Notes: a model not told the origin generated them from the sequence alone. Counted from the first letter of the stretch, positions 1 through 9,292 are shown. The stretch: DNA of 64,000 nucleotides from Cyanobacterium sp. HL-69 (GCA_002813895.1 CP024912.1:186001-250000); one strand, 5' to 3'. Made by a program: numbers and translations.

Positions 1-1
1 T

Positions 2-1192
2 AAAAAACGTTTAGTAACTCAGCCTATTTGCGTTGATACAAATATCATGTCAATGATTTGTCCTCGTCTAATAGATTTACAATTTGCTTATCATTGGATT
101 TTGTCAATAGATCTTGCTAGATTAAATTCAGGAACAAGTGTTCCACAAATCAATAATAAAGATCTCAATCCACTACTATTCCCCTTACCTCCATTAGAAG
201 AACAAGAGAGAATAGTAGAGAAAATAGAGACATTGATGGAAAAGTGCGATCGCCTCGAAAAACTCCATCAAGAAAAAGAAGCAAAAAGATTAAAAATCCA
301 AATAGCAGTAGGTGACAAACTCTTAAAGGCAACTGATAAAAAGGGTTTTGATGATGCTTGGCAATTTATGCGAGACAACTTCGAGACAATTTACAGCGTC
401 AAAGAAAACGTTAAACAATTACGGCAAATCATTCTACAATTAGCCGTCATGGGTAAATTAGCGCCCCAAGATGACAATGATAAACCCGCCCAACAATTAT
501 TAAAAGACATTGAAGCCGAAAAGCAACAGTTAATCAAGGAAGGAAAGATTAAAAAGCAAAAACCCTTACCAGAAATTACTCCTGATGAAATTCCCTATGA
601 TATTCCCGATAGTTGGGAGTGGGTGAGATTAGGTGATTCTATGCTCAAAGTTACTGATGGTACTCATAAGTCACCCATTAATATTCAAAAAGGTGATTTT
701 TTATATATTTCAGCAAAAAACATTAAAAATGAGGGAATATCATTAGATAATGTGACATACGTTACCAAAGAAATTCATGAAACAATTTATTCCCGATGTA
801 ATCCAGAATTTGGAGATATTTTATATATAAAAGATGGTGCAACTACTGGGATAGCGACTATAAATAATTTAAAAGAGCAATTTTCAATGTTGTCTAGTGT
901 CGCATTAATTAAACAGCCGAGACAAATTTATAATAAGTTTTTATTACTTAGTTTAAAGTCACCTTTTTTTTATAAAGAAATACGAGCAGATATGTCAGGA
1001 GTCGCTATTACTCGTGTGACATTAAAAAAAATAAAAGCTTTCATTGTTCCTTTACCACCATTAGAAGAACAAAGGAGAATAGTAGAAAAAGTAGATAAAA
1101 TGATGAAACTATGTGATGAATTAGAGGAAAAAATAACCAACCAAACAGAAAAACAAACCAGCCTTTTAAACGCCCTTATTGCTCAAATTTAA
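2..1192 (+). CDS. hsdS: Type I restriction-modification specificity subunit HsdS (5' end cut by window edge)
   Basis: Sequence-recognition subunit of a type I restriction-modification complex. The frame is open from base 2, so the start lies outside the window; the ATG at 47 is internal. Two copies of the conserved helical region are visible, each starting with PLPPLEEQ and followed by RIVEK (about codons 60-75 and 345-360). This is the family's two-TRD, two-coiled-coil layout. Only the tail of the first target-recognition domain is present; the second, after the SWEWVRLGD motif, is complete. hsdR lies 1.5 kb downstream on the same strand with repeats and a transposase gene between them. hsdM is presumably upstream, outside the window. 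Confidence 0.93.
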   Translation, partial: KKRLVTQPICVDTNIMSMICPRLIDLQFAYHWILSIDLARLNSGTSVPQINNKDLNPLLFPLPPLEEQERIVEKIETLMEKCDRLEKLHQEKEAKRLKIQIAVGDKLLKATDKKGFDDAWQFMRDNFETIYSVKENVKQLRQIILQLAVMGKLAPQDDNDKPAQQLLKDIEAEKQQLIKEGKIKKQKPLPEITPDEIPYDIPDSWEWVRLGDSMLKVTDGTHKSPINIQKGDFLYISAKNIKNEGISLDNVTYVTKEIHETIYSRCNPEFGDILYIKDGATTGIATINNLKEQFSMLSSVALIKQPRQIYNKFLLLSLKSPFFYKEIRADMSGVAITRVTLKKIKAFIVPLPPLEEQRRIVEKVDKMMKLCDELEEKITNQTEKQTSLLNALIAQI

Positions 1193-1235
1193 GGTTAATT
1201 TTTGTTTTATTAAGAAGGTTTAAGGGTGATTTTAT

Positions 1236-1310
1236 CCCACCGTGTAATAAATTACACGGCTAATAGAATTACGTTCAATGAATTGAACTAAGATGTTATT
1301 TTTTAAGGTT
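1236..1310 (-). repeat. Inverted copy A of the two-hairpin REP-like doublet
   Basis: Two perfect hairpins: CCGTGTAAT/ATTACACGG (1240-1259) and GTTCAAT/ATTGAAC (1273-1288). A near-identical copy lies 540 bp to the right at 1776-1850. Read on the minus strand, the order is GTTCAAT hairpin, 12-nt spacer, GCCGTG hairpin. The 125-bp direct array units show the same order and the same spacer length, so this is an inverted, diverged member of the same family. Confidence 0.75.
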
Positions 1311-1757
1311 AAGTTTATTGTATGGCGATATTAGGAGATAATCATTTAATATTTGCATGGGGTTAAGGGCGCTGGTTTTTACGATGATTAATGATGAAAA
1401 AGTTTAATTTATTAAACGAAATTGCGGTAGCCGTGAAATTTATTGCATGGGGATATTAGGAGATAATCATTTAATATTTGTATGGGGTTAAGGGCGCTGG
1501 TTTTTAGGATGATTAATGATGAGCAAGTTTAATTTATTAAACGAAATTGCGATAGCCGTGAAATTTATTGCACGGCGATATTAAGGGTTAATCATTTAAT
1601 ATTTGTATGGGGTTAAGGGCGCTGGTTTTTAGGATGATTAATGATGAGCAAGTTTAATTTATTAAACGAAATTGCGGTAGCCGTGAAATTTATTGTACGG
1701 CGATATTAAGGGATAATCATTTAATATTTGTATGGGGTTAAGGGCGCTGGGTTTTTT
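1311..1757 (+). repeat. 125-bp tandem repeat array, left part (REP-like units)
   Basis: The word GATATTA recurs at 1327, 1452, 1577 and 1702, an exact 125-bp period. Each unit holds the palindrome GTTTAAT-TT-ATTAAAC (1402-1417, 1527-1542, 1652-1667), a 12-nt spacer, and a GCCGTG...CACGGC hairpin preceded in most units by GTAG. Because 125 is not a multiple of three, the reading frame shifts in every unit, so the array is not a repeated coding domain. The fourth unit breaks off near 1757 and the array resumes near 2290, with the transposase segment between. Confidence 0.85.
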
Positions 1758-1775
1758 ACAGTTTTATAGCATTTT

Positions 1776-1850
1776 CCCACCGTGTAATGAATTACACGGC
1801 TAATAAGATTACGTTCAATGAATTGAACTAAGATATTATTCTTAAGGGCT
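1776..1850 (-). repeat. Inverted copy B of the two-hairpin doublet, overlapping the 3' end of the transposase gene
   Basis: Hairpins at 1780-1799 (CCGTGTAAT/ATTACACGG) and 1813-1828 (GTTCAAT/ATTGAAC), nearly identical to 1236-1310. It covers the stop codon of the transposase gene and lies in opposite orientation to the direct array units on both sides. Confidence 0.75.
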
Positions 1851-2243
1851 AAATTTTTCTAATTCAGTAATGGTAGTTTTATTTTGATGATGCTGTTTTT
1901 GATTTTTTACATAGTTAATAGCAATGGGTAAATTTTGAACTCCGACGCTAAATATCCCATAACCATCTTGCCAATAAAAGCTGTTATTGTAATTTTTACC
2001 AATAAAATTAGAACTACTAGCTTTAATTTTTCTAACATATTCAGAAATAATAATGGTGGGCGGAATTGATACTATTACATGAATATGGTCTGGCATACCA
2101 TTAATTATATGTATCTTACATTTTAGTGCCTTGGATTTGTCAATAATGTATTTATATAGTCTTTCTTCTATAGATGTTGAAATTAAAGGCATTCTTTCTT
2201 TTGTTGCCCAAACAATATGATAGTATAAGTGCCAGTATGCCAT
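1842..2243 (-). CDS. Single-domain Y1 (HUH) transposase, RAYT/IS200-like
   Basis: A 133-residue protein of the Y1 transposase family, which cuts single-stranded DNA at hairpins through a covalent tyrosine link. The HUH motif is H53-I-H55 in PDHIHVIV. The likely nucleophile is Y111 in YVKNQKQHH, and the conserved WQDGYGIFSV stretch lies between them. The length matches the family, and there is no accessory tnpB gene. Its setting inside an array of palindromic repeats with inverted copies alongside favours a REP-associated (RAYT) transposase over an ordinary IS200. The gene appears intact. Confidence 0.88.
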   Translation of the reverse strand: MAYWHLYYHIVWATKERMPLISTSIEERLYKYIIDKSKALKCKIHIINGMPDHIHVIVSIPPTIIISEYVRKIKASSSNFIGKNYNNSFYWQDGYGIFSVGVQNLPIAINYVKNQKQHHQNKTTITELEKFSP

Positions 2244-2289
2244 TTGACTGTTAGCTTTTTAAATAACAATAATTTTAACAAGGAAAATT

Positions 2290-2530
2290 TATCGTTTCAT
2301 TAATAATCAATAACAAAAAAGTTTAATTTATTAAACGAAATTGTGGTAGCCGTGAAATTTATTGCACGGCGATATTAAAGGTTAATCATTTAATATTTGT
2401 ATGGAGTTAAGGGCGCTGGTTTTTACTATGATTGATGATGAGCAAGTTTAATTTATTAAACGAAATTGCGGTAGCCATGAAATTTATTGAATGGCGATAT
2501 TAAGGGATAATCATTTAATATTTGCATAGT
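2290..2530 (+). repeat. 125-bp tandem repeat array, right part
   Basis: Continuation of the left array, with GATATTA at 2371 and 2496, again 125 bp apart. Hairpin palindromes lie at 2321-2336 and 2446-2461. In the last unit the second hairpin reads GCCATG...AATGGC instead of GCCGTG...CACGGC. The G-to-A and C-to-T changes compensate each other, so the stem is kept while the sequence changes. Confidence 0.82.
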
Positions 2531-2653
2531 TTGAGGTGCAATGATTCAAATAGAATTTGTCGTTTTACTATTAATATAAAAGAAGATATTGTTTTAGGAT
2601 TACAACCTCTTTTTCAATGTTTTTATACTAATTATGGAGTGGCTGAGATTTGA
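2519..2653 (+). other. Short open frame ending on the hsdR start codon (possible gene remnant)
   Basis: A frame without its own convincing start is open from 2519 and ends in TGA at 2651-2653, overlapping the TTG start of hsdR at 2650. It encodes about 44 residues ending in TNYGVAEI. It may be the tail of a gene cut away by rearrangement at the repeat array, or it may be chance. No family is recognised. Confidence 0.2.
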
Positions 2654-5034
2654 ATAAAAAAGAGTTGTCGGAAAGAGATATTTGTACAAAATTTATCACC
2701 CCAGCGCTCATCAAAGCAGGATGGAATCTGCAAACCCAAGTCAGAGAAGAATTTAGTCTCACCAAAGGACGTGTCGTTGTGCGGGGCAAACTTCATACCC
2801 GTGGGCAACAAAAACGAGCGGACTATGTATTATTTTATCAACCTAATATTCCCCTTGCGGTCATCGAAGCCAAGGATAATAAACATATTGTGGGAGATGG
2901 AATGCAACAGGCTTTGGAGTATGCTGATTTATTGCAAGTACCCTTTGTTTTTAGTAGTAATGGCGATCGCCTCTTATTTCACAACAAACTTAATCGAGAT
3001 GGCAAAATAGAACAGGAAATCGAATTTGAGCAAATGCCTAGCCCTGATATGTTGTGGGGTTGGTGGTCAAAATCTCAGGGATTAAACGAACAACAACAAA
3101 AACTCATCACCCAAGACTATTACAACGATGGAAGCGGAAAAACCCCCCGCTATTACCAACTTTTAGCCATCAACAAAACCATCGAAGCCATCTCCCAAGG
3201 GCAACAAAGAATATTATTAGTAATGGCCACAGGCACAGGTAAAACCTTCACCGCCTTTCAGATTATTTGGCGCCTATGGAAATCAAAACATAAAAAAAGA
3301 ATCCTCTTTTTAGCAGATCGCAATATCCTTGTAGATCAAACCATGAGTAATGATTTTAAACCCTTTGGGTCAGCCATGACCAAAATTCAAAAACGCCAAG
3401 CCAACAAATCCTATGAAATTTACCTCTGTCTATACCAAGCCATCACGGGAAAAGAAGAAAGCCAAAATATTTATAAACAATTTAGCCCCAACTTTTTTGA
3501 TTTAATCGTCATCGATGAATGTCATCGAGGTAGCGCCGCCGAAGATTCTGCATGGCGAGAAATCTTAGAATATTTCTCCGAAGCCACCCAAATCGGCTTG
3601 ACTGCCACCCCCAAAGAAACCAAAAATGTCTCCAATATTGACTATTTTGGCGAACCCATTTACACCTATTCCCTACGCCAAGGCATCGATGATGGCTTCC
3701 TTGCCCCCTACAAAGTAGTGAGAATTGATATAGATAAAGACTTATCAGGATGGCGCCCCCAAAAAGGACAAATCGATAAATATGGCAACCCCATCGAAGA
3801 TAGAATTTATAACCAAAAAGACTTCGATAAAACCTTAATCCTCGAAAAACGTACCGAATTAGTCGCCCACAAAATTACTGAATTTCTCAAAAGCACTGAT
3901 AGGTATCAAAAGGCGATCGTTTTTTGTGAAAACATAGATCATGCAGAAAGAATGCGCCAAGCCCTAGCCAACGCCAATAGCGATTTGGTTGCCCAAAACT
4001 CCAAATACATCATGCGCATCACAGGAGACAACCCAGAAGGTAAAGCAGAATTAGATAACTTCATCTTTCCCGAAAGCACTTACCCCGTCATCGCCATCAC
4101 CTCCAAACTAATGACCACAGGAGTAGATGCCCAAACCTGTAAGCTAATCGTACTCGATCAACGCATCCAATCCATAACCGAATTTAAACAAATCATCGGT
4201 AGAGGTACAAGGATAAACGAAGAATACGATAAATTTTACTTTACCATCATCGACTTCAAAAAAGCCACCGAACTCTTTGCAGATCCAGATTTTGACGGCG
4301 ATCCAGTGCAGATATATGAGCCGAAAACCCTCGAAGACTCCTCCGTACCTCCCGACGATTTTGATAACCAAGATGAGCCGAACAAGTACCCAGAAACCCA
4401 TAAAAAGAAGGGTAACTATAAAGCCTCCGAACCATCCGCCCACTGGGGAACATGGACAAACGAAGATGAAATTAAGCGATATGTGGTCAATGATGTAGAA
4501 GTAAAAGTTTCCTCCGAAAGAGTGCAATATTACGATGCAGAAGGAAAATTAATCACCGAATCGTTAAAAGACTATACCCGCAAAACCGTTAATCAAAAAT
4601 ATCAATCTCTCAATGAATTTTTGCGTCAATGGAGTAAAGCAGAAAAGAAAGAAATCATCATCCAAGAATTAGCCCAAGCAGGAGTATTTTTTCCCGCCTT
4701 AACCCAAGAAGTGGGTAAAAATTATGATCCCTTTGACCTAATCTGTCATATCGTCTGGGATGTACCCCCCCTAACCCGTCAAGAAAGAGCAAGGGAAGTT
4801 AAAAAACGGGATTACTTTAGCAAATATGGCAAACAAGCACGACAAGTATTAGATGGGTTATTAGATAAATATGCCGATGAAGGCATAGAAGCGGTAATTG
4901 AGCCACAAATCTTAAAAATTGATCCTTTTTCCCAAATGGGTACACCCATGGAAATAGCCCAGTTATTTGGCAGTACAAAAGGTTATTCTCAAGCAGTTCG
5001 TGAGTTACAAACACAGTTATATAGTATCAATTAG
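2650..5034 (+). CDS. hsdR: Type I restriction endonuclease subunit HsdR (EcoEI-type)
   Basis: Motor and nuclease subunit of the type I complex. It translocates DNA by ATP hydrolysis and cuts unmethylated DNA. The N-terminal PD-(D/E)xK nuclease core shows D58 and E73-A-K75. The helicase shows Walker A ATGTGKT (193-199), DECH (289-292), GLTATP (316-321) and QIIGRGTR near residue 515. At 794 residues it fits the shorter EcoEI-like class rather than the ~1100-residue EcoKI class. The start is TTG, chosen because the N-terminus fits the family and GGAG lies about 11 bases upstream. The gene is intact and converges on the NACHT gene with an 8-bp gap. Confidence 0.93.
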   Translation: MNKKELSERDICTKFITPALIKAGWNLQTQVREEFSLTKGRVVVRGKLHTRGQQKRADYVLFYQPNIPLAVIEAKDNKHIVGDGMQQALEYADLLQVPFVFSSNGDRLLFHNKLNRDGKIEQEIEFEQMPSPDMLWGWWSKSQGLNEQQQKLITQDYYNDGSGKTPRYYQLLAINKTIEAISQGQQRILLVMATGTGKTFTAFQIIWRLWKSKHKKRILFLADRNILVDQTMSNDFKPFGSAMTKIQKRQANKSYEIYLCLYQAITGKEESQNIYKQFSPNFFDLIVIDECHRGSAAEDSAWREILEYFSEATQIGLTATPKETKNVSNIDYFGEPIYTYSLRQGIDDGFLAPYKVVRIDIDKDLSGWRPQKGQIDKYGNPIEDRIYNQKDFDKTLILEKRTELVAHKITEFLKSTDRYQKAIVFCENIDHAERMRQALANANSDLVAQNSKYIMRITGDNPEGKAELDNFIFPESTYPVIAITSKLMTTGVDAQTCKLIVLDQRIQSITEFKQIIGRGTRINEEYDKFYFTIIDFKKATELFADPDFDGDPVQIYEPKTLEDSSVPPDDFDNQDEPNKYPETHKKKGNYKASEPSAHWGTWTNEDEIKRYVVNDVEVKVSSERVQYYDAEGKLITESLKDYTRKTVNQKYQSLNEFLRQWSKAEKKEIIIQELAQAGVFFPALTQEVGKNYDPFDLICHIVWDVPPLTRQERAREVKKRDYFSKYGKQARQVLDGLLDKYADEGIEAVIEPQILKIDPFSQMGTPMEIAQLFGSTKGYSQAVRELQTQLYSIN

Positions 5035-5042
5035 ATTAGCAA

Positions 5043-7352
5043 CTATTGCCATTCTCGATCCTCTAATTCCTTTTGAGGTAACAACAATGTAGCTTCAATC
5101 TCTTGTCGAATAGCCGTGGTAATTTCGCAGTTACTATTCAAGCAATCGATCAGCAGTTGATTTGCATCATAATAGCGTTGCAACACTTGCTGTTGCTCGG
5201 GGCTAAACTGCCAAGGATGATTAATATTTCGATATTTGATAATCATTTTCCTCAACTGTTCTACCCAAGCCGAGTAGTGCCTTTCCCACCACTTCTGGAG
5301 CATTTCTTGGTTTTGGCTCGAAGGTGGCAATTGTTCTTTTAATTGTTGCACAGACTTATAAAATCCAGCATCCAAAACCATTGTCAGAATATTGTTGAGA
5401 GCCTCACTACAAGCATTAACATAGGCAAAATCTTGACTATGATCGATCGCAACTTCTAGCAACAAGTTATCTAAGGCTGCATCCAAAAACATTCCTTGGT
5501 CGAGGGTAGTAGCTAGGGCAAAGTTAGCGGCGGTATGAGGTGAGTTGGCAAGGGCAAGATAAAACGCCCGTGAGGTAGCAAATTTAGGTTGGGTGGGAAT
5601 AGTTTGAGATTTTTCGCTTGCCCACATCAAAAATTCTTGTAAATATGGGTCTTGTGCCACCAAAGCATCGATTTCTTGCTTCATCAACTGGACCATCGAA
5701 TCGGCACTTCGTAACATCGCGGCGGTTAACAAAAAAACTTCTCGCCAGTGAGGATCACTAATATGGCTCACCAGTCCTCCTAGGGCTTGTTCTAATGCCC
5801 GCAAATTATAACTAGCAACAATTTTTCGAGCTGTGAGATATTCTTGAAACACAAGATAGGAGAAGGAAAAGATTCCTCTGGCTCGTTCTGTGAGTAACCC
5901 ATGTTGAGCCTCAATGGATTTTAAGATTGCCTCGCTTTCGAGTTGAAACTCTTCTGGCTCTAGGGTTGCACTAGGTAAATTTCGTAGATAATCCTCAATA
6001 TATTGTTCAATCACCCGTTGCTCGAAAAAATACTGCCCCTGCTCAAAAGTTACCGCTGCAAGTTGACTCAACAGTTTAAGTTTTTGTGGCAACAAAAATC
6101 CTCTATAAACCTCATCTCTTTCAACTCCTCTGGTTTCATCCCATTTACTCAATAGTAAGTCTAGCCCTTGCTTATAAAAATCAGAGCGTTTGGCAGGAAA
6201 TTTTTCCTGCCCATGAAATACCCAACAGGCGAGATGAAGAAACAGAGGGGTAGTCACCAATTGACGAAACTGCCAGTTTTCGGGCAAGTTCAACTTCTCC
6301 ATAAACTGAGCAGAGGGATCTTCTTGTCCAGAGGTAAGAGTCTTGGGAGTGAATGCGGCAAACCACTTTTGGGCGAAGATGATGATTTGAGCTTGGGTAA
6401 AGGGGGCAATTTCTACATCAGTAAAGCCTTGTAGTTGCAGTTTTTGGGCGGCAGTACGGCAGGTGGCTACAAACTGATTTTTGTGATATTTTTTCGAGAA
6501 CCTCCGAATCTCCCTAGTAACTTGTGTCATGTTCTTTTTTAGAACCTCGTCCATGCCATCTAATAATAGTAAAACTCGTCCCTCTTTGACTAAAGTTTCG
6601 GGTACAGATGGATTTGAAATTCCTGAAATGATAAATTCTTGATGAATGTAATTTAAGAGGCTAAATTTCGCATCTTCCCGACTAGATTCTTCGGCAAAGT
6701 CTTTGAGAGTAATAAAAATCGGCACTTGATGGGGGGCGAATTCTCCCCGATCGCACTGAATGGCAAGATGTTTCAAAAAGGTGGTTTTGCCCACCCCTGA
6801 TTTACCTAGTAACCTAACTTTGGAGTAGGTTTGCACTGCCTCCATTCCCGATATTTGTTTCTGCTCTACCTCTCCCAAACCAAAGCGATTAAATTCGGTG
6901 GGTTCCAATTTTTGTAAATCAGAAATCTCAAACCATTGTTGACTGGCAATTTCTTCCAAAATATTAACATCGACGTAGATTTCGTCAATGCTGACGGGAT
7001 GATTAATATCTAATAACTGCAAGATGCCACACTGGTTTTGTATGGTTTCTTTACGTTGCGATCGCACCTGTGTTACCAGATTATCAATATTTATAGGGGC
7101 GGTTTCTCCTGGTTCGAGAAACTTTGCTGGGGGACTATCTGCAATTTCTCGCCACTCTAAATCGAGTATTCCGCAAATTTCTGTAAAAGTACAGCGATCA
7201 ACGGGTCGTCCAGAAAAAAATCGCCAAATTGGTTGACGAGTCTTTAAGTTCACCTCCGCTGCCAAATTTTCCTGTGTCCAACCTTTTAGAGCAAATGCTC
7301 GTTTAGCTTTTTGAATTCCTGAAGGGGATGCCTGGAGCGATCGTTTGACCAT
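5043..7352 (-). CDS. HTH-NACHT domain STAND NTPase (possible antiphage sensor)
   Basis: Signal-transducing NTPase of the NACHT class. An N-terminal helix-turn-helix-like region spans about residues 1-50. The P-loop GKSGVGKT is at 183-190 and the Walker B region LLLLDGMDEV at 260-269. A helical part carries the NACHT/STAND signature FSYLVFQEYLTARK, followed by a helical C-terminus of about 250 residues with no recognised sensor repeats. The ATG at 7352 is preferred over 7391 because cyanobacterial relatives begin MVKRSLQASP; the longer form adds 13 unlikely residues. Bacterial NACHT proteins include known phage-defence proteins. The position beside a type I system supports that role here, but it is not proven. 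Confidence 0.82.
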   Translation of the reverse strand: MVKRSLQASPSGIQKAKRAFALKGWTQENLAAEVNLKTRQPIWRFFSGRPVDRCTFTEICGILDLEWREIADSPPAKFLEPGETAPINIDNLVTQVRSQRKETIQNQCGILQLLDINHPVSIDEIYVDVNILEEIASQQWFEISDLQKLEPTEFNRFGLGEVEQKQISGMEAVQTYSKVRLLGKSGVGKTTFLKHLAIQCDRGEFAPHQVPIFITLKDFAEESSREDAKFSLLNYIHQEFIISGISNPSVPETLVKEGRVLLLLDGMDEVLKKNMTQVTREIRRFSKKYHKNQFVATCRTAAQKLQLQGFTDVEIAPFTQAQIIIFAQKWFAAFTPKTLTSGQEDPSAQFMEKLNLPENWQFRQLVTTPLFLHLACWVFHGQEKFPAKRSDFYKQGLDLLLSKWDETRGVERDEVYRGFLLPQKLKLLSQLAAVTFEQGQYFFEQRVIEQYIEDYLRNLPSATLEPEEFQLESEAILKSIEAQHGLLTERARGIFSFSYLVFQEYLTARKIVASYNLRALEQALGGLVSHISDPHWREVFLLTAAMLRSADSMVQLMKQEIDALVAQDPYLQEFLMWASEKSQTIPTQPKFATSRAFYLALANSPHTAANFALATTLDQGMFLDAALDNLLLEVAIDHSQDFAYVNACSEALNNILTMVLDAGFYKSVQQLKEQLPPSSQNQEMLQKWWERHYSAWVEQLRKMIIKYRNINHPWQFSPEQQQVLQRYYDANQLLIDCLNSNCEITTAIRQEIEATLLLPQKELEDREWQ

Positions 7353-7662
7353 AATAAAGATACAACTTTTATATTGAGACTCAGAATACAAAGTTTTATA
7401 TTTTATAAAATCAAAAATTTGTCTGACCGCTCGATGTTAACACTTTTACTTAAGTATATTAATGTTTAGTCTAAATTTTTGTAACAAATTAGAACATAGC
7501 CATTAGTGGCAAGTATTGAGTTAAAAGCATTGCTTAACAAAGATTTAAGGATATAAACATGGATAAATATAGGATCTTTTTAGTTTTTATTCAGTCTGTA
7601 ATCAAGGTTTTTTTGCTGTCTTCAATACATAACACTTAAGTGCAATACGTAAGTACCTTGTT
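7353..7662. other. AT-rich intergenic region, no confident gene
   Basis: 310 bases between the NACHT start and the ketolase stop. The only coding hint is a 26-codon plus-strand ORF at 7559-7639, with AAGG about nine bases upstream and a hydrophobic middle. This is too weak to call a gene. No RNA gene is recognised. Confidence 0.4.
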
Positions 7663-8430
7663 CTATTTCAAAACCATTGCGGGGAGTTTCCACCAAGGTA
7701 TATCAGGATATATATGATGTTCTTTGTGGTAGCCAAAATGATAGCAGGTGAGAAATGACCAAAGAAAAGGGCGATAAATACTTTGGGTGCGATACGAATC
7801 TTGATAACCGTCTATGGGTTTGCGATGGGGAAGAAAAGTTCCAAAATAGAAAAGCTGAAACGAACTTAAAAGGGTGGGAACTGCCCAAAATAAGATTAAA
7901 TTAGTATAGTTGATCTTGAAAAAAATATGCACACTTACAGCAGTGACAATTAAACCCACAAAACGCCACCAGCTCCAATACCCTTGCATAAAGCAGATAT
8001 ACCAGATAAACGCATTGTCCGCTTGACCTTTGCTGTCATGAAAATCAGGATCGGATTCGCTAGCAGGGGAATGATGGTGCTGTAGATGATTTTTTCGCAA
8101 CCAATCATAAGAGAAAAAACCGTAGAGTAAGAGTGTTAGGGAGCCGAAAAAGTAATTAATTTGAGGATGCTTGGGAAAAATTGATCCATGGATGGCATCA
8201 TGGGCAGTGATGAAAAGCCCCGTGCAGAGGAATGTTTGCCACAATATTGCTATCAATGTCCACCAGATTAATGTTTGTTCTACAGTTACGGCACTCAAAA
8301 GAAACCCGAAACTGAACCCCCAGAGGGAAATAATCAAAAGGGCGATCGCCACTCCCCTTATGGCAATTCCTGAAGAAATCAAAGGATTGGAGTTGTCTAA
8401 AGATGAATTAAATCGTGTTTCATCTGTCAT
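7663..8430 (-). CDS. crtW: Beta-carotene ketolase, CrtW type
   Basis: Membrane di-iron oxygenase that adds keto groups to beta-ionone rings, giving echinenone or canthaxanthin. Histidine boxes are HDAIH (77-81), HLQHHH (115-120) followed by SPASESDPDFH, and HKEHH (235-239) in the typical FGYHKEHHIYPDIPWWKLP context. These neighbours distinguish CrtW from general fatty-acid desaturases. Several hydrophobic segments fit a membrane enzyme, and 255 residues is normal. Echinenone-type ketocarotenoids also serve the orange carotenoid protein in cyanobacteria, but no OCP gene is in the window. Confidence 0.9.
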   Translation of the reverse strand: MTDETRFNSSLDNSNPLISSGIAIRGVAIALLIISLWGFSFGFLLSAVTVEQTLIWWTLIAILWQTFLCTGLFITAHDAIHGSIFPKHPQINYFFGSLTLLLYGFFSYDWLRKNHLQHHHSPASESDPDFHDSKGQADNAFIWYICFMQGYWSWWRFVGLIVTAVSVHIFFKINYTNLILFWAVPTLLSSFQLFYFGTFLPHRKPIDGYQDSYRTQSIYRPFLWSFLTCYHFGYHKEHHIYPDIPWWKLPAMVLK

Positions 8431-8476
8431 AAAAAAGTAGAACTTGTCTCAATAAATTTTAAATATTAACCCCAAT

Positions 8477-8659
8477 TTACAAGGCAGTCATTATCTTAAT
8501 TAATTCTGTAGATAAATCCGCTTTTAAATTATGGCACTTTTTGAAGAGAACACCAGCAAGAATATAAATATTTGGCGAATAAAAGGCTTTGTAGTGCTTC
8601 TGAAGTTCCGCTATTCTTTTGGTCACCTTGGGTTCTGAACTATAATAACCAAAGCTCAT
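8477..8659 (-). CDS. Small hypothetical ORF (60 aa), possibly a remnant
   Basis: Sixty codons lying between crtW and the next minus-strand gene in the same direction. The translation is of mixed composition (ELQKHYKAFYSPNIYILAG in the middle), unlike a random shadow. I see no clear ribosome-binding site and recognise no family. It could be a small gene, a fragment of a larger lost gene, or chance. Confidence 0.3.
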   Translation of the reverse strand: MSFGYYSSEPKVTKRIAELQKHYKAFYSPNIYILAGVLFKKCHNLKADLSTELIKIMTAL

Positions 8660-8707
8660 GGGTGAAGCGATAAAATCATCTAAACTCTTTCTTTAGTAAA
8701 CAATTGA

Positions 8708-9292
8708 TCACGGGTGTACCATACTAGCACCGCCCAAAATACGAGAAAGACGACTTGCTTCTACTAATCCATCCAAAGAGGCGATCGCCAATAGTACCCG
8801 ATAGCCCTCTAAGTCCATGTCTTCTCGTAGATAACGTTTTGCCACTGATAATGGTGGATTTAGGTCGAGATTTACTCGTTCTTGGAGAGCATTTTGAACG
8901 TTTAATTGCTTGATGGTGTTTAGGTTAATTTGGGTATATTCCCATGTTTGCCACACAGACTCGATGCGATCGCACAGATTTTTAATATAGTTATAATGCT
9001 CATTGTTATAAGACTCTAAAGCATCATACCAAAAGAACTTGAGCCGATTGATTTGATAGAGCAACCGCTGTAAAAAACGGTTTGCTTGTTCTGTGTTTGG
9101 GTTTACGGTATATGCTTCTATTAAGGCTAAAGAAACAAATTCTTCAAAGTCTTTACTCAGAGAAAGTTGTTGTTTTACCCGTTGGCTTAAATCATCCAGT
9201 GTCAAAAGCCAACAAAATTGTTGCTCGGCCTCCTGATAACTAGATATGTTCACCACAGGTAATGGTGTATCGACTTTTGTCTTAATTAGCAT
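8708..9292 (-). CDS. Conserved-looking hypothetical protein (194 aa)
   Basis: Soluble, mostly helical protein with no signal peptide or membrane segment. Leu-, Gln- and aromatic-rich helices (QRLLYQINRLKFFWYDAL) are followed by a C-terminal segment, LEGYRVLLAIASLDGLVEAS. No family is recognised. It lies 30 bp upstream, in the transcription direction, from no other gene except the short ORF toward crtW, and 30 bp downstream of the small membrane protein gene, so all three may be co-transcribed. Confidence 0.65.
   Translation of the reverse strand: MLIKTKVDTPLPVVNISSYQEAEQQFCWLLTLDDLSQRVKQQLSLSKDFEEFVSLALIEAYTVNPNTEQANRFLQRLLYQINRLKFFWYDALESYNNEHYNYIKNLCDRIESVWQTWEYTQINLNTIKQLNVQNALQERVNLDLNPPLSVAKRYLREDMDLEGYRVLLAIASLDGLVEASRLSRILGGASMVHP

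Larger units (their letters stand above)
1758..2290 (-). mobile_element. Transposase-bearing segment interrupting the repeat array (RAYT/IS200-like)
   Basis: The 125-bp array stops inside a unit near 1757 and resumes inside a similar part of a unit near 2290. The intervening ~530 bp holds a Y1 transposase gene and an inverted hairpin doublet. I see no long terminal inverted repeats, as expected for Y1 elements. The exact ends cannot be fixed by eye. Confidence 0.55.

Noticed and set aside
1311-1757. Tandem coding repeats
   Set aside because: The 125-bp period is not a multiple of three, so the frame changes in each unit and no long ORF spans the array.
1311-2530. CRISPR array
   Set aside because: The repeats are 125 bp and contiguous, without short direct repeats separated by unique spacers, and no cas genes are present.
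4144-4527. Antisense gene within hsdR
   Set aside because: It is a reverse-strand shadow of the hsdR coding sequence with no RBS or family similarity.
7559-7639. 26-codon hydrophobic ORF
   Set aside because: Too short and without conservation evidence; noted only within the intergenic entry.
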